This document shows positions 36,489 to 45,274 of a stretch of 64,000 bases of DNA, one piece after another. The position numbers and the translations under genes are program-made. The DNA lies in NCBI RefSeq assembly GCF_900258485.1, contig NZ_OGVE01000003.1, forward strand, positions 124,001 through 188,000. The letters run 5' to 3'. Under the pieces are notes generated by a model, which saw nothing but the letters and a program-made list of their open reading frames with translations, made no database searches and was not told the origin of the DNA. Positions within the stretch are counted from its first letter, which is position 1. The number at the start of each line of letters is the position of its first letter. This DNA is from Helcococcus massiliensis. GTDB taxonomy: Bacteria; Bacillota; Clostridia; Tissierellales; Peptoniphilaceae.

Positions 36489-37689
36489 AAATTACTTCCT
36501 TTACTTTTTTTAATCCCCATATTAATCTGTTTATCTCTTCTTTTGTATTATAAAAAGCGATAGATACCCTGGAAGATGAATTTAAGCCCAAATACCTATG
36601 TAAGGGCTGGGCACAATGGTGGCCCGTCCTTATACATATACCATAATAGTCTAAAATCTGGCTTATATCATGGGGATGAATATTTTCTATAGTGAATATA
36701 AGATTGGTATGGCTATGGCTAGGATCATAGTAGATTTTTACAAAGTCTAACTTTTCTATTTCTTCTAACAAATAGGAAAATAGATTTCTTTCAATCTTTT
36801 CTATGCTTTCATAACCTATATGATTTATATAATCCACAGCCTTATTTAGTGAATAAATAGCCCCAATATCCAGAGTACCAGCTTCAAACTTGCTTGGAAT
36901 TTCTGCATATGACACGCTTTCTTCAGTCACATATTCAATCATATCTCCACCAAGTAAAAATGGATCCATCTTATTTAGTAAATCTTTTTTACCTATAAGA
37001 CATCCCACTCCCTGGCTAGCCAAGGCCTTATGTCCAGAGAAAGCTAGAAAATCACACTTATATGCATCCACATCAATTTGCCTGTGGCTAATTAACTGGG
37101 TTGCATCTACTACAGTTACAGCACCATATTCCTTAGCCATTTCAACCATTTTAGCAATTTCTACTTCAAAGGATAAGACATTGGAAGCACCTGTAAAGGC
37201 TACTATCTTGGTCTTAGAATTTAATTTTCTCCTGTAGTCTTCCAAATCCAAATTTAAATTTTCATCTAGGTAGAAATATTTTAATTCTGATCCAGTTTTT
37301 TCGCAGATATATTGCCAGTTAACCAGATTGGCGTGGTGGTCAGCAATAGAGATTAAGACCTGGTCACCCTTTTTAAGATTATTTAATCCATAAGAATATG
37401 AAACTAAATTCAAAGCTTCTGTAGCAGACTTGGTAAATATAAGTTCGTAGTCATGTCCTGCCTTGGTAAAGTCTTTAAGCTTTTCTCTAGTATTTTCTAA
37501 AATCTCTTTTGACTTTGCAGATAGGCCATAAGACCCTCTGCCAGCATTAGCATTGAAGGTTTCGTAATATTCTTTAAGAGAATCGATTACAATACTAGGT
37601 TTTTGACTGGTTGCAGCCGAATCTAAATAAGTGATATTTTTATTTTTTTCGAAAAAAGGAAAGTCCTTCCTTATTTCTTCTGGTCTCAT
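36478..37689 (-). CDS. sufS: Cysteine desulfurase SufS
   Basis: PLP enzyme supplying sulfur to the SUF machine. The 403-aa protein has DSAATSQKP (about 23), the PLP lysine in FSGHKALASQG (about 221), and the active Cys in RTGHHCAQPLHRYLG (about 355-369). These fit group II desulfurases. It overlaps sufD by four bases and sufU by eleven. It is distinct from the IscS-like gene at 18.2 kb. Confidence 0.95.
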   Translation of the reverse strand: MRPEEIRKDFPFFEKNKNITYLDSAATSQKPSIVIDSLKEYYETFNANAGRGSYGLSAKSKEILENTREKLKDFTKAGHDYELIFTKSATEALNLVSYSYGLNNLKKGDQVLISIADHHANLVNWQYICEKTGSELKYFYLDENLNLDLEDYRRKLNSKTKIVAFTGASNVLSFEVEIAKMVEMAKEYGAVTVVDATQLISHRQIDVDAYKCDFLAFSGHKALASQGVGCLIGKKDLLNKMDPFLLGGDMIEYVTEESVSYAEIPSKFEAGTLDIGAIYSLNKAVDYINHIGYESIEKIERNLFSYLLEEIEKLDFVKIYYDPSHSHTNLIFTIENIHPHDISQILDYYGICIRTGHHCAQPLHRYLGLNSSSRVSIAFYNTKEEINRLIWGLKKVKEVIYGA

Positions 37690-38723
37690 TCTCTTATTCC
37701 TTGTCTAATATCTTCTAATAATTCATTTCTTAAATCTATGTCTTCTATCAAATCAAGTATTGGTTTAATTTTTGATTCAATAATTATCCTCTTAGCTTCT
37801 AGTTGGTCAAAACCTCTTGATTGGATATAAAAGAGCATTTCTTTATCTACACGTCCTGCAGAAGCAGCGTGGTTACCTACAATGTCATCTTCACGAGCTA
37901 ATAATATAGGAATAGCCCTTGATTTTACAGTTGGGTCTAAGAGGGTAACAAATTCCTCTTCATTACCTGTAGAAAGTCTACATCCTTTTAAGAAATCTAG
38001 GGTACCCGCAAATCTTTTTTCAGCATGGTCCTTCAATACCCCTTGTAAAACCATGTCGGAATCAGACTCTTGCCCATAGTGAGTCATGACATAGGCTAAG
38101 TCTAAATACCTATTTCCATCAACAAAATAAGCTGTTTTAATATCTGATTCTGACCTGTCACCAACCAATTCTACTTCATAGTTTGCATAAGCCTTTTTAG
38201 AACCCAATTCAATATGAACAAGGTGAACTCTTGCATCTTCTGCAATTTCAGAAATTAAAGAGACATAGGATTGAGACTTGTGTGAAAGTCTTTGTACAAT
38301 CACAATCTTTACTTCTGAATTTTTTTCAGCATTTATCTTGAAAATAGAGTTTCTAAAGGCTTCTATGTCAGCTTCAGTCCTATAGTCAAATAAGATTTTG
38401 GCATTGGCCCCTTCCCTTACATGGATTTCATGTAGGTCATTTATATTACTAATTTCTTCTGTCAGTTTAAATTCTCTTCTTAAGTCTTCTTGGCCTGTAA
38501 ATTCGTAATATTCAGAATAGTTTCTATATTTTTCATTTAATTCTTTTACTGAATCTGAAACTCCATACTTTTTGTTTTCAAATACATGGTTAAAATCTTC
38601 AGATCCTTTTGTATCAGGATTTGATGAAAAATCAATATACTTTATTTCTGGTAATTCTATATCAACATGGTTGGCTTTTGTGTGACCCCAGGTTATATGA
38701 GGTAAAATATTTGCTTTTGTCAT
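37686..38723 (-). CDS. sufD: Fe-S assembly scaffold subunit SufD
   Basis: A 345-aa SufBD-fold protein. The C-terminal motif IVGNHAASAGRVDKEMLFYIQSRGFD-like region (written here only in outline) with the His of GNHAAS at about 285 is the SufD signature. It pairs with SufB to form the SufBC2D scaffold. It is shorter than E. coli SufD. The gene follows sufB after nine bases and overlaps sufS. Confidence 0.93.
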   Translation of the reverse strand: MTKANILPHITWGHTKANHVDIELPEIKYIDFSSNPDTKGSEDFNHVFENKKYGVSDSVKELNEKYRNYSEYYEFTGQEDLRREFKLTEEISNINDLHEIHVREGANAKILFDYRTEADIEAFRNSIFKINAEKNSEVKIVIVQRLSHKSQSYVSLISEIAEDARVHLVHIELGSKKAYANYEVELVGDRSESDIKTAYFVDGNRYLDLAYVMTHYGQESDSDMVLQGVLKDHAEKRFAGTLDFLKGCRLSTGNEEEFVTLLDPTVKSRAIPILLAREDDIVGNHAASAGRVDKEMLFYIQSRGFDQLEAKRIIIESKIKPILDLIEDIDLRNELLEDIRQGIRE

Positions 38724-38732
38724 TTTATCCTC

Positions 38733-40139
38733 CTATCCTATTGATCCAATTAGTTCTAAACTAATTAAGTTGTTCATTTCTACTGCATATTCTAATGGCA
38801 ATTCTTTAGCTATAGGTTCAGCAAAACCTCTTACCAGCATGGCCTTAGCATCTTCTTCAGACAAGCCTCTAGACATCAAGTAGAAAATTTTAGAGTCATC
38901 TATCCTACCTATCTTCGCTTCGTGACCTAGGTCTACATCATCATTTTCGATGATCATTACAGGAATGGTATCTGATACTGAACCTTGGTTATCAAGCATC
39001 AAGGATTCACAGTTAACATTGGATTTTGAACCGGCGGCATTTTCTTTAAAATGCACCAATCCCCTATAAATAGCTTCACCACCAGATTTTGAAATTGATC
39101 TAGAGTTAACTGTAGAATAGGTATTTGGAGCAGCATGTACAACCTTGGTACCTGTATCCAATATTTGCCCATCATTAGCAAAAGTGATACCTGTATAATC
39201 AGATTTCGCATTTTCTCCAATTAAAATAGATGATGGATAAAGCATGGAAACTGCAGAACCAAAGGATCCTGAAACCCATTCTATATGGCCCTCTTCCCAA
39301 ACTATAGCTGATTTGGTGTTTAGGTTGTACATATTTTTTGACCAATTTTCTATGGTTGAATATCTTAGTTTAGCTTTTTCTTTTACGAATAACTCTACTG
39401 CACCAGCATGAACATTGACTACATTGTACTTAGGAGCTGAACATCCTTCAATATAATGGACATAAGCACCTTCATCTACATAAATAAAGGTATGCTCAAA
39501 TTGACCTGCACCAGGTGCATTAAATCTAAAGTAGGATTGAATTGGAATATCTACATGGACACCCTTTGGTACATATACAAAAGATCCACCCGACCAAACA
39601 GCGTAGTGTAAGGCTGCATACTTGTGCATAGATGGATTTATAGCCTTGCCAAACCATTCTTTTAATAGGTCTTCATGGCTTTCATAGGCTTCTTCCATGG
39701 TTATATAAACTACACCCAATTCTTTCAAATATTTTTTAACATTTGAATACACAACCTCTGAGTCATACTGGGCAGCAACACCTGCTAAGGCGTCAATTTC
39801 TGCCTGTGGTATACCTAGGTCGTAAAATGTTTGCTTTATATTGTCTGGTAAATTATCCCATTGGTTTACTTCTCTTGCTTTTGGCTTTACATATAGGGTT
39901 AATTCATCAACATCCACAGCTGACAAGTCTGGTCCCCATGATGGATTATCCAATTCATAGAAGATTCTCATAGCTTCTAATCTTTTTTTTAGCATCCATT
40001 CTGGTTCATTTTTTTCAGCTGAGATTTGTCTGACAACTTCTTCTATTAAACCCTTAGAGGAAATTTTGTCATATTCAAAATCATTTTTTCTGTCGTAAAT
40101 TCCCCTATCTATATCTTCAACATAGGTTTTTTTAGACAT
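38733..40139 (-). CDS. sufB: Fe-S assembly scaffold subunit SufB
   Basis: The main scaffold of the SUF system. The 468-aa protein has PSMHKYAALHYAVWSGGSF (about 172), IEGCSAPKY with its Cys (about 232), and a C-terminal GHEAKIGRID (about 400) followed by YLMSRGLSEEDAK. All are typical of SufB. It overlaps sufC by eight bases. The operon order here is C-B-D-S-U rather than the Bacillus C-D-S-U-B. Confidence 0.96.
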   Translation of the reverse strand: MSKKTYVEDIDRGIYDRKNDFEYDKISSKGLIEEVVRQISAEKNEPEWMLKKRLEAMRIFYELDNPSWGPDLSAVDVDELTLYVKPKAREVNQWDNLPDNIKQTFYDLGIPQAEIDALAGVAAQYDSEVVYSNVKKYLKELGVVYITMEEAYESHEDLLKEWFGKAINPSMHKYAALHYAVWSGGSFVYVPKGVHVDIPIQSYFRFNAPGAGQFEHTFIYVDEGAYVHYIEGCSAPKYNVVNVHAGAVELFVKEKAKLRYSTIENWSKNMYNLNTKSAIVWEEGHIEWVSGSFGSAVSMLYPSSILIGENAKSDYTGITFANDGQILDTGTKVVHAAPNTYSTVNSRSISKSGGEAIYRGLVHFKENAAGSKSNVNCESLMLDNQGSVSDTIPVMIIENDDVDLGHEAKIGRIDDSKIFYLMSRGLSEEDAKAMLVRGFAEPIAKELPLEYAVEMNNLISLELIGSIG

Positions 40140-40875
40140 TTTTTACCTCTTCTCTTATTTTAGAGTAACCATCTTTTTCGATTTCGCTTATCAAGCTGCT
40201 ATCTGAAGTCCTTACGATCTTTCCTTCAATCATTACATGGACAAAATCTGGCTTAATTGATTCTAATATTGAAGAATGGTGGGTAATGATTAGTGCAGCC
40301 TTATCTTCATTTAAGAATGAAGACACTTCTTTAGAAACAATCTTTGTTGCATCTACGTCCAAGCCTGAATCAGTTTCGTCAAGCATAATAAATTTTGGAT
40401 CTAAAACTTTCATTTGTAGGATTTCATTCTTTTTCTTTTCCCCACCTGAGAAGCCTACATTCAAGTATCTTTGCGCATAGTCTCCATTAAAGTCTAATTC
40501 TTCTAATTTTTTCTTTAAATCTCTTCTAAATTCTAATAATTGCGGTTTTTCATCTTTAACATTTGTGAAGGCTGTACGTAAAAAGTTTTCTACAGAGATA
40601 CCCTCAACTTCTTCTGGGTTTTGGAAGGATAAAAACATACCTCTCTTAGCTCTTTTATCAGTTGATTCTTCTGATATATCTTCACCTTCAAAGAAGATTT
40701 CACCTTCAGTTACTTCATAGTCTGGATGGTCCATTATCACTTTTAATAAGGTAGACTTACCCGAACCATTTGGCCCCATGATAACATGAGTTTCACCAGA
40801 TTTAATTTCTAAATCTATCCCCTTCAATATTTCCTTGCCCTCTACCTGAGCATGTAAATTTTCTATTTTTAACAT
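40132..40875 (-). CDS. sufC: Fe-S assembly ATPase SufC
   Basis: ABC-type ATPase that drives cluster formation on SufB/D. The 247-aa protein has Walker A GPNGSGKSTL (about 34), signature VGFSGGEKKKNE (about 141), Walker B FIMLDETDSGLD (about 162) and the switch His in ITHHSS. GGGGG lies upstream of the ATG. It lies 40 bp after an unknown helical gene; a TATAAA in that gap could be an internal promoter. Confidence 0.96.
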   Translation of the reverse strand: MLKIENLHAQVEGKEILKGIDLEIKSGETHVIMGPNGSGKSTLLKVIMDHPDYEVTEGEIFFEGEDISEESTDKRAKRGMFLSFQNPEEVEGISVENFLRTAFTNVKDEKPQLLEFRRDLKKKLEELDFNGDYAQRYLNVGFSGGEKKKNEILQMKVLDPKFIMLDETDSGLDVDATKIVSKEVSSFLNEDKAALIITHHSSILESIKPDFVHVMIEGKIVRTSDSSLISEIEKDGYSKIREEVKNV

Positions 40876-40915
40876 TGCATCCCCCTTCTTGCATGTTTTT
40901 ATACCATATTAATAA

Positions 40916-41668
40916 TTAGTTAAGTAGACCTGAATCATCCTTGCTATATAGATAAAATTGCGACATCTTTTTTAATGATTTTCTAGCCTTTTTAATCTCT
41001 TCTTTGTAGTCTTCTTCTTGTTTCATTTTATATTCATTAGAATTTAGCTTGTCTGCTATATTTATAGGAAAAGTATTATCCAATTCTTCCAAGTCTTTTT
41101 TGCAAGTTTCAATCGCTGCTTCATAGACTTCTTTAGGATTTTTCTTGGTCTTCCCCTGAACTACCTCAGCAAAATCAAGCAGTTCCTTTAAGTATGGAAG
41201 ATAAGCTGATTTTCCTTGAAGAATAAAGCTCTCATATAGGTTTTTCGACCTCTCCCCATTAACTAGAAGAGGATCTGTATATTTCAATAGTTTTCTAATT
41301 TTTACTTTAGTCTTATCATTGAGATTTTCATTTGCCCTTGCTATAAATAAGTCATTTTTTGTAAGCAAGTTTTTTAATTCATTTATATGATTTATTAAAT
41401 CCCTATATTCAATCTGAGCTATTCCATCTGAATACTGGTCTATTAAATTAACATTTGAGTAAGTCTTTAGGTCTGTACTCATGCTAAATAAAAGCTTAGA
41501 TTGGATTCTTTGGTCATATATAAACATCTTATACAAGAGCTCTTTCTTTTCCAACTCATATTTTCCAAATTTTTGAATGTATAAGTTATTATAAAGATTT
41601 TTCTCATAAATACTTTTATATAGATATTCTGTTTTTATGTCTAAATATTTTTCTCTTAAACTTGTCAT
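40916..41668 (-). CDS. Unknown helical protein upstream of the SUF operon
   Basis: A 250-aa soluble protein, almost entirely helical and rich in Leu, Lys, Tyr and Asn, with no signal peptide or membrane segment. The last 40 residues are strongly charged and coiled (KMKQEEDYKEEIKKARKS). No family or motif was recognised. ATG 41668 has GGAG upstream; the frame extends back without a site. It is 40 bp upstream of sufC on the same strand, so it may be transcribed with it. No Rrf2-type regulator is near. Confidence 0.75.
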   Translation of the reverse strand: MTSLREKYLDIKTEYLYKSIYEKNLYNNLYIQKFGKYELEKKELLYKMFIYDQRIQSKLLFSMSTDLKTYSNVNLIDQYSDGIAQIEYRDLINHINELKNLLTKNDLFIARANENLNDKTKVKIRKLLKYTDPLLVNGERSKNLYESFILQGKSAYLPYLKELLDFAEVVQGKTKKNPKEVYEAAIETCKKDLEELDNTFPINIADKLNSNEYKMKQEEDYKEEIKKARKSLKKMSQFYLYSKDDSGLLN

Positions 41669-41715
41669 AATCACTCCGTAATAAAAATTATAGCATATTG
41701 ACATTAATAAAGAAA

Positions 41716-41755
41716 TAAAGTGTGTAGGCTCTTTTCAGCTTCCCCACACACTTTA
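41716..41755 (-). terminator. Terminator after the OatA-like gene (upstream of the unknown SUF-linked gene)
   Basis: TAAAGTGTGT pairs with ACACACTTTA around a 20-nt loop containing GAAGCTGAAAAGAGC, followed by a T-rich tail on the minus strand. Confidence 0.75.
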
Positions 41756-41758
41756 TCT

Positions 41759-43645
41759 CTATTTTTTAAGTTCTTGTGCTATTAAATTTATCATGACATT
41801 TATACCATCATTATTTAAATGAGTTTTGTCTTTAGCGAAGTATTCTGGATGATCTTTTGAGTTTGAATACCAATCTACCAAGCTTATTTCAGGATGTTTT
41901 TCAACATAGGATGCTAGATCTTGGTTTACCTTATCTCTCCATGAGTCTGGCATATTTACATTCACAAAGACCTTTTTGCTCTTTGGAAAATGTGCCATTA
42001 ACTTATCTAAGTGACCTTCGTTAAATAAACCATTGGTACCAAGCATCATTACCAAGGCTGTATTTTCAGAATCATGTTCAGCATATTTTGCGAAAACTGG
42101 TTCTGATTGGTATAGTTGCCTTGAAACCTTAGCATCAACTATTACATTGTTTAATTTTTCTTTTAAACTTAAGCCGACATTTACTCCAAGAGAATCCCCT
42201 ATTAGAACTATCTTGTCATATTTAATTCCATCAAAATTAACCTCTTCTTGGGTATTTGAACCAGGCTCTTTTGGACTCTCTTCCTTTTCTGCTGGCTTTA
42301 TAATTTCCATGCCATTTTCTTTAGCCTTTTGACCTAGTTCTTCACCATCTGTTACAAGTTCATCAGGTAAGTCTATATTTCTAGTTGTATCAACAAAGGC
42401 TGTTGAAATAAATGGTATACCTATACCGAAGGCACCCAAGATAAAGATTATAGCAAGTCCCAATCCAACTCTTTGTACCAGGACATTTGACTTTCTTTCT
42501 CTTGTTTTTTCTCTTTCTCTTCTAGATCTAGGTCTCGCCTTTCTTTCTTTTGCCAGAGGTTTTTCCATAAAGTAATAGGTAAAGGCTGATAAAATTAAGA
42601 ATGCTAGCACCCTAATTACTACATATATGGTCTTTGGTCCATTTATTTCAGCTTGAGTTTCTGACAAGATAATTATTGGGAAGTGCCATAAATAGATAGA
42701 ATATGACATTTCACCAGGTCTTGTAATAAATGGTATATATCTAAATTTATTAAAAATAGGGTTGTTATCATTAGCCATGGTATAAACCATTACTACAGAT
42801 AGTAAAGCAAATAATAAAAATCCTCCCCTATAAACCCAAGTGTATTCTTCAGATACATATATGCCTAGGACTACAAAGGCCGCCAAGCTAAGTACACTGA
42901 TTAAGGCCAATATAGACTTAGATAGCTTTATTTCAAACTTATCTTTTTCATAGCTTTCTAAGCTATTTCTAGAATCCTCTTTTCTTAATTTCCTTATTGG
43001 ATAATGGAAATAGGCCAAAACCCCTATAATTATTTCAAAAATTCTAGTATCGGTCCCGTAGTAAACTCTAGAAATATTTTCAGGATCATACAAGATTTGC
43101 ATAGCTACAAAAGATATTATAGCTAGGATTGAAATTGTGATTCTAAATGTTTTGTAATTATTTTTTACAGATAACTTACTTGTTAAATAAAATAGAATAT
43201 TTAATATTATATAGGCCTGCATTAAAACAGAAATATACCAGAGGTGTTTAAATGGACTTTGGAAATATGAGTCAAAATATCCCACCTTATTGATGATAAA
43301 CCACCAGTTATTGGTAAAGGTTAAAGATGGAAATATATCTCTGTGAGCTATGTCTAAAATAGGTTTATTAAACATTGTTATAAAAATAGTCACAAAAAAT
43401 ACTACTATAAATAGTGGTGGCCAGAGATTTTTTATCCTCCTAAAGATGTTTTTAAATAGGGAAAATCTATTTTCTTCATCTTGTCTTAAAAAAGAAGATG
43501 CTAGTAGGTAACCTGATATTACAAAAAATAGGTCAACTCCTATAAAACCACCTGGAAACCATGCCGCATTTAAATGGTATATAACTATTGCAACAATCGC
43601 TATTGTTTTAAGTAAATCTAATCCAAAAATTTTGTTTCTTTTCAT
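41759..43645 (-). CDS. OatA-like O-acetyltransferase (acyltransferase-3 plus SGNH)
   Basis: A 628-aa membrane protein. The first about 380 residues have ten or eleven hydrophobic segments and the acyltransferase-3 motifs YHLNAAWFPGGFIGVDLFFV (about 23-42) and SYSIYLWHFP (about 312). After a basic stretch and one more helix (about 395) the outside domain has VLIGDSLGVNVG with the SGNH Ser (about 481) and DKTHLNNDG with the Asp-His pair near 605. This is the peptidoglycan O-acetylation architecture giving lysozyme resistance in the family. It stands alone, divergent from the Gls24 gene. Confidence 0.9.
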   Translation of the reverse strand: MKRNKIFGLDLLKTIAIVAIVIYHLNAAWFPGGFIGVDLFFVISGYLLASSFLRQDEENRFSLFKNIFRRIKNLWPPLFIVVFFVTIFITMFNKPILDIAHRDIFPSLTFTNNWWFIINKVGYFDSYFQSPFKHLWYISVLMQAYIILNILFYLTSKLSVKNNYKTFRITISILAIISFVAMQILYDPENISRVYYGTDTRIFEIIIGVLAYFHYPIRKLRKEDSRNSLESYEKDKFEIKLSKSILALISVLSLAAFVVLGIYVSEEYTWVYRGGFLLFALLSVVMVYTMANDNNPIFNKFRYIPFITRPGEMSYSIYLWHFPIIILSETQAEINGPKTIYVVIRVLAFLILSAFTYYFMEKPLAKERKARPRSRREREKTRERKSNVLVQRVGLGLAIIFILGAFGIGIPFISTAFVDTTRNIDLPDELVTDGEELGQKAKENGMEIIKPAEKEESPKEPGSNTQEEVNFDGIKYDKIVLIGDSLGVNVGLSLKEKLNNVIVDAKVSRQLYQSEPVFAKYAEHDSENTALVMMLGTNGLFNEGHLDKLMAHFPKSKKVFVNVNMPDSWRDKVNQDLASYVEKHPEISLVDWYSNSKDHPEYFAKDKTHLNNDGINVMINLIAQELKK

Positions 43646-43718
43646 TTGTACTTCCTTCTTTGATCGTATAAATAATTATAACACAATTTCAATAGTTGTT
43701 GATAGCATAAAAAGTAAT

Positions 43719-43747
43719 TTGCATAAAGGCTATCTTTTGCATATAAT
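43719..43747 (+). promoter_or_regulatory. Promoter of the Asp23/Gls24 gene
   Basis: TTGCAT (43719-43724), 17-nt spacer, perfect TATAAT (43742-43747). The coding start is 47 bp downstream. Confidence 0.78.
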
Positions 43748-43793
43748 AATCTTATATATAAGCATATTTGCTTTTTATAAAAAGGAGGTAATC

Positions 43794-44114
43794 ATGTCTG
43801 ATTTTAAGAATGGTTCAGTTAAGATTTCAAATGATATAATAGACCAATTAGTTGCAGAAAGCGCATTAAAAGTTGAAGGTGTACACAGCGTTATCGGATA
43901 TAGAAATGGTAAATTTGATGGAAGAAAAAAAGAAGCTTTGATTGCAAACGTTGAAGATAATAGCATGCAAATTAAAGTTACTATAGTTGTAAAAGCCGGT
44001 GAAAATGTTTATGAAGTAGCCGAAAATGTTCAAAAAAATGTAAAAGAACAAATACATACAATATTAGCTTTTGAAATTGATCATGTTGATGTTTTTGTAA
44101 AAGATATAGCATAA
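43794..44114 (+). CDS. Asp23/Gls24 family envelope stress protein
   Basis: A 106-aa protein starting MSDFKNGSVKISNDIIDQLV. GVHSVIGYRNGKFDG (about 25-39) and a C-terminal VQKNVKEQIHTILAFEIDHV are typical of Gls24/Asp23. Members gather at the membrane in the wall-stress response and bind AmaP in staphylococci. No AmaP is adjacent. ATG 43794 follows AAAGGAGG; an upstream extension lacks a site. Confidence 0.92.
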   Translation: MSDFKNGSVKISNDIIDQLVAESALKVEGVHSVIGYRNGKFDGRKKEALIANVEDNSMQIKVTIVVKAGENVYEVAENVQKNVKEQIHTILAFEIDHVDVFVKDIA

Positions 44115-44117
44115 TAA

Positions 44118-44199
44118 AAAACTGTTGCAGGGATGAACTTATCTCAAGTTGGATATAAAAACCAACTTTAATTAGGTCATTCAACCTAGCAACAGTTTT
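44118..44199. other. 82-nt three-stem structured element, probable bidirectional terminator
   Basis: Outer stem AAAACTGTTGC (44118-44128) with GCAACAGTTTT (44189-44199); inner hairpin AAGTTGG (44146-44152) with CCAACTT (44162-44168); second inner hairpin TAGGT (44173-44177) with ACCTA (44184-44188). T-rich tails lie on both strands. Most terminators have one stem, so this branched fold is unusual. Confidence 0.7.
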
Positions 44200-44202
44200 A
44201 TT

Positions 44203-44478
44203 TTATAATAATCTTAGTATTGAAAATATTATTATTAATAGTGAAATAAGACCAAAAAAACCTGCCATAAAGGCATAGGATTTTGCCTTATTATTTTTAT
44301 AATAAATAACTTGGTTTACTGCCATCAAGGCAAAAATTAAACCTAGCATTATATAGGAGTATTTGATTCCTCCTATTTTTTTTAATTCATAAATTATAAG
44401 TCCAATTGTTGCAAAGATAAACAAATTGGTAAATATCATAAACTTCAATTGTCCCTTGGTTACTATTTTATTCTTCAT
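44203..44478 (-). CDS. Small unknown three-helix membrane protein
   Basis: A 91-aa protein starting MKNKIVTKGQLKFMIFTNLF with about three membrane segments (residues about 10-28, 38-55, 70-90). No family was recognised. The ATG at 44478 overlaps the Mrp gene by eleven bases, so it is translated in its wake. The upstream site is weak (GAAGG). It ends just before the three-stem element. An alternative start at 44514 is possible. Confidence 0.65.
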   Translation of the reverse strand: MKNKIVTKGQLKFMIFTNLFIFATIGLIIYELKKIGGIKYSYIMLGLIFALMAVNQVIYYKNNKAKSYAFMAGFFGLISLLIIIFSILRLL

Positions 44479-45274
44479 ATTTTTCAAAACCTTCAATTCT
44501 TTCAACTGCTTCATCTAAAAAGGATGTATCTATGCTCTCAACTTTTCCTTGGTCGATTAGGTCTGCAAATTCAGGATTTATAGGTACTCGAGCTAGTATA
44601 TCTAAATCATACTTTTCTGATAATTCTCCAACCTTTGATTTTCCAAAAATTTCATATTTTTTTCCTGTATCAGGAGCTTGGAAATATGAAAAGTTTTCTA
44701 TAAGTCCTAATACTGGTATATCTAGTTTATTTGCCATTCCTAAGGCCTTTTCTACTATCATGTTTACAAGGTCTTGAGGAGAGCTTACCATTATAATTCC
44801 CATCAAGGTTATTGATTGAAATATGGTAAGTTGGGCATCAGATGTTCCCGGTGGAAGGTCTACAAACATATAGTCTATATCTCCCCAATTTACATCTATC
44901 CAAAATTGCCTTATAGCTCCAGTAAGCATTGGAGCCCTCCAAACTACAGCTGACTTTTCATCATCAATTATAAGGTTGGCAGAAACTATCTTGATCCCTT
45001 CCTTGGTCACCATTGGGTTTAATCCCTTGTCAGCTACTTCTAGCTTTCCTTTAAGATTGAAAGCTCTTGCTATTGACGGTCCGGTTATATCAGCATCTAA
45101 AATAGCTACCTTGTATCCTTTTTTCGCCATGGCTACAGCTAGACTTGAAGTAACCATAGACTTACCTACTCCACCCTTACCTGAAACTACAGCTATAACA
45201 TTTTTCACTTGAGAATTTTCATTTGTTTCTAAGTTGAAAAGGGCTTGTTTTCTTTTTACATTAAAATCTGTCAT
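44468..45274 (-). CDS. mrp: Mrp/NBP35-type Fe-S cluster carrier ATPase
   Basis: Deviant Walker-A ATPase that delivers Fe-S clusters. The 268-aa protein has AVVSGKGGVGKSMVTSSLA (about 29-47), the switch LDADITGPS (about 59) and FVDLPPGTSDAQL (about 135). The C-terminal CxxC of many Mrp proteins is not seen in the visible sequence. This shorter form lacks the N-terminal DUF59 domain. It overlaps the fni gene by four bases. Confidence 0.9.
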   Translation of the reverse strand: MTDFNVKRKQALFNLETNENSQVKNVIAVVSGKGGVGKSMVTSSLAVAMAKKGYKVAILDADITGPSIARAFNLKGKLEVADKGLNPMVTKEGIKIVSANLIIDDEKSAVVWRAPMLTGAIRQFWIDVNWGDIDYMFVDLPPGTSDAQLTIFQSITLMGIIMVSSPQDLVNMIVEKALGMANKLDIPVLGLIENFSYFQAPDTGKKYEIFGKSKVGELSEKYDLDILARVPINPEFADLIDQGKVESIDTSFLDEAVERIEGFEKYEE

